From Atherix ibis (taxonomy: Eukaryota; Arthropoda; Insecta; Diptera; Athericidae), in contig OY282605.1 of the NCBI GenBank assembly GCA_958298945.1, positions 1,883,811 to 1,947,810 on the forward strand: a DNA stretch of 64,000 nucleotides. Reading direction: 5' to 3'. Positions 1 to 12,674 of the stretch are shown here, piece after piece. How positions within the stretch are numbered: the stretch's first letter is position 1; each line of letters begins with the position of its first letter. A program made the translations under genes and the position numbers. The notes under the pieces are model-generated. The model was given only the letters and a program-made list of their open reading frames with translations, had not been told where the DNA came from and made no database searches.

Positions 1-713
1 AACAAAAAACCGACAGTTATCTTAAATTCGTATATTGTCGGCAGAAAAACCCTCACCATATCCTTCCGGACAATTCTCAAAGAAACTGCACCACATATCA
101 TTACGATGCATAAGATTAGGAAAGGATGTCCTTATACTCATAAAATACGATGCATTTTTCATTATATACGCTCGAAAGGACGTGCACTCATATACCAAAT
201 GTGTAATTCGTTTTGTTCCTTGAAAAGTGATATCCAAACAATACCACAGATACGAATATATCTGACGAATTTAGTGCCACTAGCGATCATTAAAAGAAAG
301 GATTCTGAATTATTTCATTTGAACAACGCAATAATCCTTAAAGCATTTTAAAATGCAGTCAATTCCAAGCACGAACGTTCATTTTTATTAATACAATAAA
401 AGTTAAAATTCGAGATTTTTCGATATTTTCATTTTTATGATTTTCATTTTATTTAAAACTAAATAAATTTGATTAAAACTATAAAAATTAGAATTTACTG
501 CAAAAGATTTGAAATTTTTTTTTTAATTCTAATACTCCTACGATTGGGTTTCTATTAACATCTTGTTGGAAAAATTAAATTATCAACCCACACATAGCCC
601 AGATATATGTGTATTCGTAACTAAAATCATGATTTTGGATGATGGTAACTAAAAATTTGTACTTTCTTTTATGTTCATTTAAATTGACATGAAATCTTGA
701 AGCACTTTTCTGA
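1..713. other. AT-rich DNA, nothing identified
   Basis: Both strands show only short open frames with no recognisable motif. No repeat or transposon terminus was seen. Probably intergenic or intronic DNA. Confidence 0.5.
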
Positions 714-895
714 ATGGCCAACAAAGTTTTGTACAAAAGTTTGGAGAAAACATGCAAATACAGTCAGTCATCGTCATCGTCTCAATATTCACCACCTCGT
801 CAAATAGCAAAGTTTCAAAAAAAAAAACACCAGAAACTGGCCACACCTGCTATTCCGTCTTCTAATAAACCAACAAAAATACCTGTAGGCGTTTT
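714..895 (+). other. Possible isolated exon, unassigned
   Basis: An open frame runs from about 714 with a composition less random than its surroundings. It has a run of five serines near residue 20, then Pro, Lys and Gln rich sequence. Downstream of about 895 the same frame turns into Phe/Ile-rich translation of T-rich DNA, which looks like read-through into an intron. No family is recognised and no splice sites can be assigned with certainty. It could equally be a chance open frame. RNA-seq or conservation in a related species would decide. Confidence 0.15.
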
Positions 896-989
896 TCTTT
901 TAAGCTTTCATTTATTTATTAATACTTTTCTTTTTATCATATATTCTATTTTTTTTATTTTTTTTGGAGATATTTTTGATCCATAAAGA

Positions 990-2175
990 TGTCTCCTCTT
1001 TCGACAAGTCATTTTGCATACGAAATTTTTTAATTTATTCGTAACAGTGTCCGCCTAATACGAAAAATCGACTGGTACTAATGCGATGACCATTCATAAA
1101 ATGAACCAAAGTTTTTCGATACGATAGTCTTACTGGACAGAATTGACCTCCGAATTTGGTTTTCTACGAAATATATTGAAATCAGTTACGTCCTCACCCT
1201 CTCCCCAAATTCGCCTACCATTTCAGTCTTATTTGAAGATTAAACAAAAATGAACGCAAAAAGCTTAAATTTTGGTGAATGAATTGTTGTGAATATTTTT
1301 GCAAATATTATCGTTTATCACGTAATTTTATCAAATTTTTTATAAATCATTTTGAGTTTTGTCTTAAGACTCGTGATATTGTCAATCATTGAAAATGAAA
1401 ATTTATGAATTGAATTTGAACAAAATCGATTAGAGTCGAGGTAATATTTTACTCAGATTGTAGACATTTAAGGTTTAAAATTTGTGGGGTTTTTCAAAAG
1501 GTGTTCTTCCATTTTAGCTATAATTATTCAATTTTTCTTTAAAAAATAGTACATAATATTTTATCTGATTTAAGAATACAAAAATTTAACTTTTTTTATA
1601 AAATTAAACTTGGAAGTTTTTAGAAAAGTTTGGTTTTTTTTGAATATTTCAAATTTTTTTCAGAAATAACTTTTTTAAGGGATAGAAAATCTTTTAGCTG
1701 TTCTGGTACAAAGCTCATCCAATTACTTTATGTAGTCAATCCTGCTCTATCTGCGCTATAAATCGTTCAACATTGAGTATATCTTTTCTCTAATCTGCCC
1801 CATGTTATCCGTTTTTTCTAGTAAATACATCTCTGTATTTGCTGTGGCTCGCCCAATATTGGCCTTCTGAGACGTCAATAGTTTTGGATAAAGCTTATCC
1901 ATTCGGCTCACTTTCTCTAGTCAATTTGGCTCTATCTTAATTCCAACTTGATTAGTTTACCTTCAAAGGTATCAATTATAACCGACATACTTCATATGTC
2001 CTTATAGAAAATAATCGAAAAATCGCGTTGTTGCCAAATCTTGTCTTCAATAAGACTCGCTTTCGCGAGATATATAATGGACCATTTAAAAGTTCCATTT
2101 TAAAAAGTAAATAAAAAAAACTAGTGTATATATTTTTTTAATTTACGGTTTTATTAGAAAGATTGAACCATGAAA
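990..2175. other. AT-rich DNA, nothing identified
   Basis: Mostly A/T runs, with a slightly more GC-rich patch at about 1720-2080. No coding motif, terminal repeat or tandem array was recognised. Confidence 0.5.
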
Positions 2176-2179
2176 TTTA

Positions 2180-2880
2180 AGAATAAAGTACAACATCGAA
2201 ACTGATTATTCGGTTTTCGAAAGCAGTGCCCAAAAGTTGGATTGTTACGTTGGCTGTGTGTTGAAACCAAATGCCGTTGAGCATGCCACGATAGCGCTCA
2301 CCATTCACCGTAAAGGCGGCTCCATCATGGTTTTCGAAGAAAAACTGCCCAATGATGCCTCCAGTCCAAAATCCATACCAAACCGTGACTCGTTGTGGAT
2401 GCATCGGCTTTTCCATGGTGACGTATGGATTTTCTGAGTCCCAGATGCGACAATTTTTTTGTTGACATACCCACCGAGGTGGAAATAGGCTACATCAGAA
2501 AAGATGATTTTTCGGTAAAAATGCTCATCTTCGGCCAATTGATCTTGAGCCCATTGGGCAAACCAAAAACGCATCGGATGGTCATGCGGCTTTAGTTGCT
2601 GGACTAATTGGACTTTGTATGTGTAAGCTTTTGTACCGAGGTCTTTGTGCAAAATTCACAACAGAGAAGTGCAAGAAATGTTCAATTCCTGATTTGGAAT
2701 TGAACATTTCTCGCACTTCTCTGTTGAGAATTTTGCACTGTATTAGAGTTGCTTTGGCAACCAACAAACCAGTTTCGCGAACTCGCTTCACGAATTTGTC
2801 CACCACTTTGGAAGAAAGTTCTCAATATTTCCCAGTTTTCTTCAAGCGTATGGATTACCATTAGTAAAATTCCAACTTTC
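2180..2880 (-). mobile_element. Degenerate DUF4817-type Tc1/mariner transposase relic (T1)
   Basis: This is a minus-strand relic of a transposase that would cut and paste its own element in the nucleus. In 5' to 3' order it shows an N-terminal helix-turn-helix stretch with FVKRVRETG (about 2800), a second HTH stretch with ELNIS and an in-frame stop (about 2660-2695), then LKPHDHPMRFWFAQWAQ and the first catalytic Asp block SDVAYFHLGGYVNK (about 2470-2580), and VTVWYGFWTGGIIG (about 2350-2390). The second catalytic block should follow the WFQ motif, but WFQ is joined directly to HTAN, so that Asp is deleted. The frame ends near 2180 before any third acidic residue. Frameshifts split the frame at 2305-2416 and 2582-2682. 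Terminal inverted repeats were not located. Family assignment rests on several motifs in the correct order. Confidence 0.85.
2647..2738. repeat. 43-bp inverted repeat (foldback) inside transposase relic
   Basis: Arms 2647-2689 and 2696-2738 match at 41 of 43 positions around a 6-nt loop. Both arms encode the same transposase HTH segment (ELNIS...TSLL...ILH), the left arm on the minus strand and the right arm on the plus strand. The right arm stands where about one HTH linker of the transposase would be expected. It therefore looks like a local inverted duplication rather than a chance palindrome. Confidence 0.95.
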
Positions 2881-2934
2881 AATAACCAATCTGTCAATTC
2901 GTGATGACATTTAACATTCAAGTACTTCAAATCA

Positions 2935-4128
2935 ATAGTGGTTCAAAATGCAACCGCTAGATGGACCACCCTTTATGAGCAGTGCATATCGTTCCGGATT
3001 AGAGCGTTCTTTTTTTCAATAAAATAATCTTCGATTTCAACAGGATCTATTTATGCTGGCGATAAATAATATCACAAAATCCGATCATATTTGTTAATAT
3101 TAATCAAACGCGAGTATGTTCATCCAACATAAAATGGTAAATTATTGTAAGTAAAAATAACTTATAAACTTTAAAAGATCCAATACTTTTACTAAAAAGA
3201 CTTTTCAATTATGTAAAGGTATCCTTCTTTTGTAATTGTAAATGTAGCTCCATTTCTATCTTTTTAAATAGCGCACCCCCATTACACATTCATAAGAATG
3301 ATTCGTGCATAGTTTTTGGATCTTTTTATTAGGCCCAGAACCGATTATTTTATATATTATCGTAGCTATTTGAATGGGAATGCGCCTTGCTGTTTGTTCA
3401 TTTATAACCCTAATGAGAATAAAAGCACGTTGATTTATCAATGAATATTTCATAGTAACTTTGACATTTCTACACCACAAAAACTAACATAAACTGTCAA
3501 AACAAACATTTCACAAAATGGCCGCCTGTCAAAATTGCAAATATTTCTTTAGAATACCCTACATAAAAAAGTAAAGTTTTTTTTATATATATAAAACTAT
3601 TCTAAAAACTGGGGCTTACCATTTTTTCTGTATATATAAAACTATGTTTTTTAAATTATTAGTGCTACAAGAGCCTTCGAATACATAACCTAAAAAATGA
3701 TTCATTTAAAAATAATAAAATTAAATAGTATTGGATGGATAAGTTATCATATTGTAAGAATAAAATGAGGTAAAGCACAAACTGAACTATTTTTTCAATA
3801 ATTCTATTTAAATTTATTATTTTTTTATTGATATTTTTATAAATGTTATTTTCTTTAAAATAGATTCTTTGGACGGCTATACATCGGTGAAGGCATTATT
3901 TGTAACGGTCCTTCAGCTTCTCAGAGGCACTCCTTGGGATGTAATCTTGTGAACCAAAAAAAAAGCCAAACGGACTGTTATTAGATGAACAAAAGGATAA
4001 AAGGATTGGTTAGCCACAGGAATCACATTTTATGACAAAAATCTTGTTGATATAGATGGCCGTATGGACGTAAGCGCTGTATTAGCGGACCATCAAAGTA
4101 CCTATAATGTCAGATTTGACATGTAGAA
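2935..4128. other. AT-rich DNA, no gene identified
   Basis: A GC-richer patch at 3860-4110 translates into nothing recognisable. Short GTCAAA and TGTCAAAA motifs near 3495-3535 resemble transposon-end sequence, but no pair of termini could be built from them. Confidence 0.45.
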
Positions 4129-4860
4129 CGTATTTATGAGCTTTTCACAACTTCAGTGTTACTTTACTAATTCCATATTTTCAGCAATTTTTGTTCTTAA
4201 AGGCCTCCTCAGTAACCTTCATTGTCCAATACCTCTGGATTTCCAAAAAAAATTTTATGCAATTAAAAGACGTATTCTCTTGATGAAAAATATTTCCCAT
4301 AAGCTCGCTGCAGCTTTTCATAAATCAACCGAGTTTAAAACAAAATTTATTGGCACATCGTCGCCTCAAATTCGCTATTCCATTTTTTTAAGGCACTATA
4401 GAAACAAAACTTCACTTATCGTACTTTTTATAAAATTCGCATTGTTGCCAGATTGTTCTAAATGATACCACACCTGTCATTTTTCTGTCCCACCTCACGT
4501 ATTTATGAGCTTTTCGCAACTTCAATGTTATACGATGTTAATTCACTAATTCCAAATTTTCAGCAATTTTTGTTCTTAAGGGCCTCGTTTAGTGACGTTA
4601 AGCGTTCAATACTTCTGGGCTTTCCAAAAAAATTGTATACCTTAAAAAATCGTAATCTTTTAATAAAAAATATTTCTCATAAGCTCATTGTGGCTTTTCA
4701 TAAATAAACCAAGTTTAAAATAAAATTTAATGGCACATCGTCGTCTTTTTTTAGGGCACTAAAAAAACAGAACTTCACTTATCGTACTTATTATAAAATT
4801 CACATTGTTGCCATATTTCTCTAAATGATACCACACCCGTCACTTTTCTGCAATACCTCA
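4129..4860. repeat. Tandem duplication, unit about 369 bp, two copies
   Basis: Copy 1 spans 4129-4497 and copy 2 spans 4498-4860. They are head to tail, begin with CGTATTTATGAGCTTTTC and end with CACTTTTCTG or CATTTTTCTG followed by a CCTCA-type block. Identity by eye is high but interrupted by indels, so the duplication is not recent. Copy 1 holds a 109-codon open frame (4136-4465) that is broken in copy 2, so coding is not supported. The unit does not recur elsewhere in the window. Confidence 0.9.
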
Positions 4861-7800
4861 TAAATGGCACCGTATTCATTTTCCTTAAAATATATTCAAT
4901 ACAATTTTCAATTTTTCATTCCAATCTTTCTTTAATATTTTATAATATTAATTTTTGATTTATAAAATAAGATTTTATAAAAATAATTTTTTCAACTCCA
5001 AATTAATTGAATAGATAGAAAAGCACTTTTTTTAGAGAGAAATTATATATAAATTGTTTGAAGAAAGAGACCTACTCTAAGTCCCCTCAATTAACAATAA
5101 CCAACAAAAGTCGCCAAAACAAACTAATTTATTCATATTCGATTAAATAGTAATCGACTAAGCACATTAATGTCATAAAGATAATTTATATTTTATGAAT
5201 TGGTAGATACGATTTGGCGGCAGAGAGAATATCGTGTGGGTGTGACCAGACCAAAAACCGATTTAATAAAAAGCCGTTAAAATTCTATATAAAATCTATA
5301 TTAATTCAGCTTTTTCAAATCAGATAAATAAATTTACGTTAATTTTCCTGAATGATGTCTTATAAAATAGTTTTTATGAATTTTTTAACAAGATTTTAAA
5401 AACTAAAAATATCTAAAAATACAATAAATAGATCTTAAAAGATACTATTTAATTTTTTGAGGATTACTAATTTACATACGAAAAGAAAATTATTGTTTCG
5501 GTATATTAAAAATTCTCATTTTTAGTTGGAAATTATTAGAATCAGTTAAGAAAAAATTAACATTTTTTTTATTAGAATTAGTCACTTTTAATATTCTCAT
5601 CAGTTTAGGAATAGTTACTACAAATACGAATAAATTGTTTCCGTATCAAAAAAATTAGAAAATGTGTGTTTTTGGAACAGAAAAGTTACTTTTGGCAATA
5701 AAAATGTTTTTTCAAATTATTAAACTTATTTTAAAAAATAGTCAAATTACAAATTTTAACAAGTTCTTTCTCGTATCAGAAGGAAAGGACTTTAGGTCCA
5801 GTCATTTTTTGTACTAATTTTGTGCAAGAAAAATTTCATTCTATGCTGCTATGGTAGTTTTTAGGATAGCACCCAAACCCACCCCCTCCCCCCCTCTTCC
5901 GGACTGAAAATTCCCATTTTTCACACAAATTTACCACTTGGAATAATTTTTTTTCTATTGAAAAATTCATTTATAAAATTTCTAACAAATTCCAAATATT
6001 TCTAACAAATTCAAAAACCTCCGTACCAGATCCAGAGCCTTTATAGAAGCCAAAAGTTTACAAAAAAATAAACTTTGTAAAACCTCATTTTCTGTTCATC
6101 ATCACATCAAATTTAAACAAAAAATACCCCTGAACTTTTTTGGAACATTTTATTCCTTAAAAATAGAATAATAAATATATATTTTTTTAAATATTAAAAA
6201 TAGACTTGAGTATATCGTCCTTCTCCCATAAAGTGTTTTCTTTTTAATTTTTATTTTTACATTACCACCATTTAAAAGCTAAAAATCAATTTAATAAAAA
6301 CAAATTCTTTTTATTAAAAAAAAAACAGAAAAGTTTCCAGTAAATAATTTAAGTCATGCTTTTCTAGATTTTTTTAACAACCCGTTAACTTTTAATGATT
6401 CAATTTTGTGCAAATGCACCCACAAGAATGGCATTTTTTCTGTTTTAAGAAAAAATTTATTTCATTAAGAAGCAAACCAAAATTAATTGCAAATTCTTTT
6501 CGGATTTCCGTAGCATTAAAGCGTTTTAATTATTATCAATAATCCCCACATAAATGTACATTTATTAACCCCGTCGATCGTATATTTTATATGCCAATAT
6601 TCAGTATAAGTAGTGGATGCCTGTCGGGGAGTCAGGGGGTTTGCCAACGATCCGAATGATGGAAACAATCTTGAATGGATAACCGGTCAGTTGGTTGACT
6701 GTCCGAAATGGATTTAATTTTGAACTTTTTCTTTCCACATGTCTTGGTTCATCTTCATTTTAAACTTTTCTTCTGCCCTCCAGCTGAACATCAGCCACAG
6801 TCTCTGTAGTCATCTTTATTTACTTTTCATTGTAAATCATTTTATTTTAATGCCTTCTTAGAATGGTAAAGACGTCTTTTTCCGCTCATCATCACCAACT
6901 TGAAATACGGCCGTAATTGGTTCGTAAAGAAGACGGCATCCACTCCGATTACGATGACGACGCGCCAGATTCATTCATAAATTTCAACGTTACTGCTGGA
7001 GTCTCTTTCCAATACCAACCTACACATATACAGCATATAGAGTATACCATACACATGTATCTAAAGATAACCTGTGCAGGTGTATAAACCGATCATTACA
7101 TGAATACGAAAAGAAGAAAAAAACTAAAGAAAAGAAAGACCCACGCGTACTGCAGAAATTAGCCACAACAGCAGAACACACAGATGACCAGCGAACACCT
7201 GAAGAGGTCTTCTGAAGAGGTGCCTTGTCGCCGTTTGATTGACACCCTGTCTCTTGGTAGTCAGGTTTTTAGTTGGTCCGAAGTTTGTGCTTTGTTTGTT
7301 TTTTGGTAAAAATTTATTTACGATTGCGTGTCCACGCGCCCAACACTTGCTCGAATTTCAATTGTTCGTGCTGGACTGCTTCCAGAATTATTTCGTGTCC
7401 ATCGTCGGATTCCTTCTTCGCCTATAGGTAAAATCATCAGTAAATTTTTTTGTTTGAATAAATCCGAATTGATCATGTCCCTGTAGGCTTATTTACGTGG
7501 AATGCGTTTGAATTGCATGAAAATTACCTGTCGAAGTGCATCTTCAGCTTTTTCTAAGACAACGATTTGCTGCGTCGGCTTTAATAATCGTCGTGTAGGT
7601 GATTCTGGTCAATGGCCAGCTTCCGCAATTCAATACAAGTAAATAATAAAAAGAAAAACAACAATCGTTTTGAAGATAACAAAAACCTTCTTTGGGCTTG
7701 TATGCCCAAAGCTGGCCTGTGGGAAGTATGAACACCCACGGTTTTTCGGTTAACTGGACTTAAGTGTGTCACGCTTTTGTAGCGCCAATTTTCTCTGACA

Positions 7801-8969
7801 TTTTCCTCTGTTATTTATATTCATCTAAATTTGGTGTCTATTTTGTGTTTGATTTTTTTTCTTCTCTTTTGAAGCTACTTGTACGTATATGATGTTGAAT
7901 GATTTTTTTTTTTTGGCCTGAAGTTAACACACCTGGTCAAAACTTGTCCCACTACTACCAACGATGACATCACGTTTTGATTAAGACTAGCCAGTCCACA
8001 GAGACAAGTTGAAATGTTTGAGGCCCTCACATGAACAGAAATGGTGAAAAGTTTCTACAGTTCGGTTATAACCGATTCCAATTTACGAATAAATTCTTCT
8101 TTAGCCAAAATTGCAAGTAGTAACTTTCAGAAGAATTTTCGATAAATTTAAGTTAGTTGTCTCTGAGAAATCTTTTTGACAAAGTCAACCCAATTTTCCA
8201 TTCATTACGAAATTTTTTATATTCACTCACAGCGAGTCAGGTTTGACTATTGCAAACTTTTAATAAAATTCATTGTCATAAGTATTAGGAAAATTCCAAT
8301 TTAAATAAATGACACGATTAAAGGTAATATTTGATTGTATAAAAATTATTAATAATAATTAAATTATTTAAACGTGAGCTGCGAAAAAAAAAACTAAGAA
8401 AAATTGAGACGTAAAAGTGAGTTGGGCCTTTAAATGTAAACGCTGTTGTTAGAATTTTTTGTTGGTTTGATAGATTTTTTTTGAGTTTCATGTTTCATGT
8501 AGGTTGGCATTACTGGTTCTATGTTGATAGTTAGTTGAGCCGATCAGTCATAAATTTTTAAATTTGATAGATCCTGTTTGTGAGGTTTAAAAAGAGGAAT
8601 TGAAGAGAAATATTTTGGGTCTAAGACCTCAAGAGTGAATGGAGTCCTGACTAAAAAGAAATTTTGGGCTTAGTTAAATTTATTTTCCATAAAATATTTG
8701 AAATGATTGAACACCACTGAAATTGTTTGAAGTACGATAGTACCAAGCAGGATTCGGAAAAGTTACCTTGATCATAATTAAAGAATGATTATTGACTATT
8801 CATTGACCAATGGAAAAGAATCTTCCACTGTTGGGACCTTTAGTTTTTATTAACGTAAACTATGTCAGGCAGTGTAAGGAACTTAAAAGTGTAAGTAAAA
8901 TGGATGTTTGTACATCTTAAAAGTGTTTGTACGCAACAAACTTGTCTTGACTGTCAAAAAATTTTATTT
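4861..8969. other. Long non-coding stretch
   Basis: 4861-6580 is very AT-rich, apart from a C-rich run at about 5873-5902. 6590-7800 has clearly higher GC and a less simple sequence. It could hold conserved non-coding or UTR-like DNA, but no open frame in it is convincing; the longest are 62-63 codons. 7800-8969 returns to AT-rich DNA. No terminal repeats or RNA genes were recognised. Confidence 0.4.
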
Positions 8970-9053
8970 GACCCAAAAAATTACCTAAAAGTTACCCTAA
9001 AAATAACCCCAAAAATAACTCCAAAATTGACCCCAAAAATGAACCCAAAAATA
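8970..9053. repeat. Short 12-bp tandem repeat
   Basis: About seven imperfect units close to CCCCAAAAATRA follow one another. The two most proximal units are irregular in length and the last five keep a 12-bp step. Confidence 0.8.
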
Positions 9054-9499
9054 TATTAGACATCAAGAATTAATTTTTATTTAATGCTATTTCCATTAAT
9101 ATTTGTACGAAAATGCAAATTCTTCGCGCAATGACAATGCAGATTATTTGGCGATAACTAAAGGTTACCCTAGCTGTGTCACTAACGGAATTCGAACTCA
9201 AGACTGATGCAGACGTCCCAGTATCACTTTTTTTTCTACAAAAACAGAATCGAACGCTGCCATGAGCAGTTTTTTTTAATGTAAGCGGTTTAAGACTTTG
9301 GGAAGAGAATTTTTTTAAAATTCTGATCCAGTTCAGGTCCTAATTTTAGTCTTACATAAATATGAATTGGACGCCAAATATGAATGAAGATAGACTGGGT
9401 GTGGGTTGCTTAATTTTTTTTTAAATGTGAGAAGATATTTGGTAAGATTGACTTTTCAGAGCTTTTAGCTTTTTAATAGATACGTTAAGGATTTGACAA

Positions 9500-10010
9500 A
9501 CTTTTATTTTGACGTTTCAAATGACAGCGCTGTCATTTTTTACGTTTGCGTATAAAACGCCATACTTTTTTTTGCTGAATAGTTACGTAAACATAGAAAA
9601 TTATCGGATCTGAGACAAAAAATGACTACAGTAATTTCAGGAACTTACTTTGCATCCAGAAAAACTTTTCGTCTGGTGGTGGGATTCAGTTGGGTGTCGT
9701 CGTCATGTTGTACTGTCAAAAAAGCTTCAGTTGGAAAAATTTTTGACTTCAATTCAACGATCTGAACTTAAAAAATATCTGCTTCCAACACGACGGTGCG
9801 ACTTTCTACACAGCAGTTGTAATTAAGGGACTTATTGCAGACGATCAACAAATAAACCAATAACACTTTCCAAGCTGAAGAACATCATCTTTGAAACCAT
9901 CGATTAGATACAGCCTGATTTATGCGAAAACGTTATTCAAAACCGGACCTCTTGGATCACCTCCTGCAAACGAAGTCGTTGAGGTCAATTCAACAATATT
10001 CTTTTCAAAT
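9500..10010 (+). mobile_element. 3' remnant of DUF4817-type transposase (T2)
   Basis: The plus strand at 9781-9815 encodes FQHDGATFYTA, matching the second catalytic Asp block of this transposase class (Q-D-G-A-T-C-H-T-A). In another frame, 9878-10010 encodes the usual C-terminal block: a DLCENVIQNRTSWI motif, then RSR.GQFNNILFK, ending in double stop codons. Frames are broken by stops at about 9860, 9903 and 9980. Sequence at 9500-9780 probably belongs to the element's 5' part but is too decayed to align by eye. The N-terminal and first catalytic domains are missing or unrecognisable. Confidence 0.75.
9519..9538. repeat. Perfect 20-bp palindrome
   Basis: AAATGACAGCGCTGTCATTT is its own reverse complement. 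It lies about 250 bp upstream of the transposase remnant and may be part of a transposon end, because TGACA/TGTCA motifs are frequent in such termini. Confidence 0.9.
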
Positions 10011-10111
10011 AATAATGGTAGCAATTGTACTTTAGATAATTTATCATAAATTATATATAAATCTATTTATTTAATTTGAAAGATTAACTTTCCTTAAAAG
10101 AGCTTCAAATA

Positions 10112-11034
10112 TTGGGGTGTCCGGAAAGTAATTTCGTTGTTTCCCAATAGAGGATTCAATTATATCTTTTGACAACCAACTTCAAACGTAAGCTGCAAAA
10201 GCATATGTATTTGGATAGCTGACATAGCAAGGCTTGCTTGTGATAAAATTTGATTGATTCTGCAAAGTAGTTTTTGGATGATACCCTTTTAAATATGGAA
10301 AGTGAAAAATAGAATTTTCGGCATATTTTACTCGTTTACTATAAAAAAGATAAAGATGCTGTTGAAGCAAGAAAAATATGATCCGATGTGTGCGGAAAAG
10401 ATGTGTTAAGTGAGCGGTAGTACCAAAACTGATTTGAAAAATTTCGATCCGGTAATTTTGATCTCGAAGATGCACCACGCTCTGGAAGGCCAGTTGAAGC
10501 TGATGAAGACACAATAAAGACATTATTGTGATGTCGCTGAGAAATTAAATTTATCAAATTTGACCGTTCATGATTATTTGACACGGCTAGGTTTTATCTC
10601 AAAGCTCGACATATGGGTTCCTCATCTTGTTAAGGAAAAAAATTTGTGCCGTCGCATTGACGTTTGTGATTTGCTTCTCAAACGCCAATAAAATGATCCA
10701 TTTTTGAAGTGTATCATCACTGAGTACGAGAAATGGGTTGTCTACAACCATGTTAAGAGGAAAAGATCCTGAAGTAGAAAAGATAAACTGGATCAAAGCA
10801 CTTCGATAGCCAATATTCATCAAAAAAAGGTTGTGCTATCTGTTTGGTGGGATTTCAAAGAAATCTTTTATTTTGAGCTTCTACCGAGCAATACAATGAT
10901 CAATTCTGAAGTGTACTGTCATCAGTTGGACATTTTGAATGCTTCGCTTAAAGAAAAAAGGCCAATGAAGAAACTATTGGGTTGTTCGGAAAGTAATTTC
11001 GTAATGAAACGAAATTATTTTCCGAACAAACCAA
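10112..11034 (+). mobile_element. Mellifera-type mariner, internally deleted
   Basis: The element lies between TA dinucleotides (10110-10111 and 11035-11036). The left terminus starts TTGGGGTGTCCGGAAAGTAA and the right terminus is its imperfect inverse. Plus-strand coding remnants follow mariner order: an HTH part with FRHILLVYYKK (about 10315-10350), NFDLEDAPRSGRPVEADED (about 10450-10510), VPHLVKEKNLCRRIDVCDLL (about 10617-10675), the first catalytic region ITEYEKWVVYN where the usual GDE reads EYE (about 10715-10750), then KKVVLSVWWDFKEIFYFELL (about 10825-10885), ending at LKEKRP near 10965. The second and third catalytic Asp regions are absent. At about 0.92 kb it is shorter than the usual 1.3 kb. 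Stops and frameshifts are common. The subfamily call rests on resemblance to honeybee-type mariners. Confidence 0.85.
10977..11034. repeat. Two fused mariner terminal repeats (58-bp palindrome)
   Basis: Arms 10977-11002 and 11009-11034 match at 24 of 26 positions with a 6-nt spacer. Each arm is a copy of the mellifera-type terminus. TA stands on both sides (10975-10976 and 11035-11036), so the structure is a miniature element of two joined ends, placed where the deleted 3' third of the transposase gene should be. Confidence 0.9.
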
Positions 11035-11036
11035 TA

Positions 11037-12672
11037 TGAACACCTTAAAAATGTTTCAAGTAAATTCTTTCTTTTTTAATTTGTTAAAAGAAAAGTTTTT
11101 ACAATTTTTATAATAATAGTACTTTAATTTTCATATAGTTCTATTTTTATTTAGGATATTTGTTAAGCACACTTAATCTATTCAGTTAAATTTGCAATTC
11201 AATTGTTTGTTTGGTAAAATTCTGATTTATTCAATTTCATATGCATTAGCATCTATTTTGAGAAGAGATGAGTTTTTTTTTTAGTATAAGACTATGCTAA
11301 GATAAATATTTATTTGATGTTCTAAGTTAATTTTCATTAAAATGTTATTTTCTATGAAAGCAGAATTTTCGGACACGTAATTGTAAGCTGTAAATGGTAA
11401 GTAAGTTGAGAATGACTACCGGATGGGGTGGATACATAGCAATTTTTGCAAATCTCACCATTCAGGGATTCATTTATTGCACCTTCGTAAGGCTATTTGG
11501 TAAAGAGCGTATTTGTATGCAAAATTTACCCTGCCAAGTACACAATCGTAAACTCCTACGAGATTCCTGCATGTACATTTTCGTCTAATGGCACAACTAC
11601 CCAGAAATAAGCCATAGGTGATGGGGTTACTTCTAATAGGCAATATCGTACGTGTGGCAAAGGACCATCAGAAGCAGGACATTCTGTCGTTAGTGTACTC
11701 CACATCTGTGAAGTTAATGTTGTGAAATATTCCCAATATTTGCACATTTTACGAATTTCGTTGCCATTTTCGGCTGGTCCGTTTCGTTCAGATGCAGCTT
11801 ATATGGAAATTATACGAATCTAAAGGTTGACCTCAGCTGAACAAATTTTGTAGATAGAAACTCCGCTAGCAAATAGATCGGATGGGAAATTTTAAGTTCA
11901 TAGTATATGATAACGAGAGGATTTAACGGTAAATATTAAATGGCAGATAGAAAATTTCACCTCCTGAAGAAATATTGTATTTGCATTTTTCATATTAACT
12001 GGGTTATCCAAACAGGATGATGGTTTCCCATACAGCAACGAACTTACACTTTTAGTAGTTTTTCGTAAATGTTGACGTGGATATACATCCAATTTAGGTG
12101 GGATCAGTCAATGGAGGAAAAACTCTGTCTACACATATTCTTTCGACGATGACGACGACGATGTATATTTATTCAATGTACAGAAATCCAATGCAATGGA
12201 ATATTATGTAATGAAATAGAGCACACTCGGCATTTCAGAAGACATTCATAAATTTTGTCAATGGGACCGTATACGAGTAAGTTGGAATAGTTCACAGAAA
12301 ATGTTGATGGGTGGAGTAGTGGTTGTTCCCCATTTTAAATGGATTTAAATTCGAAATCTAAATACAGGTGTGTGTACCTATTCAACAATATGGAATAGAA
12401 AGCCCCGAAAAGATAACTTCGATCAGCAATTTAAGCAGTTATTTATAATGGCAAAAGTGTGTGAATTTGTCTTAAGAAAGTTTTGTTCGAAAAACAAAAT
12501 TTTCTATTTTTTGAAAGCGCCCATTATTCAAATATTAAATGTTTTAAATTATTTGTTTATAAAATACGTTCATACTCCTTTAACAAGCTTTCATTTTAAT
12601 TTAATATTTTCAAAGAATTTTAAATATTAAAAAAGAATAAAAAAATGTTTGGGGATTTACTAGAAATTATTA
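11037..12672. other. Non-coding DNA between two mariners
   Basis: GC is moderate at about 11390-12300 and low elsewhere. Only short open frames are present (64-86 codons), with no recognisable domain. A small GACGACGACGATG trinucleotide run lies near 12145. Confidence 0.4.
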
Positions 12673-12674
12673 TA

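Noticed and set aside
7925..7960. Mauritiana-type mariner terminus (ACACCTGGT)
   Set aside because: The match ends after 9 bp, with no TA at the right place and no coding sequence nearby.
9185..9235. Possible tRNA on the minus strand (GAGTTCGAATTCC-like T-arm)
   Set aside because: Only a T-arm-like motif is present; no matching acceptor stem, D-arm or anticodon arm could be placed.
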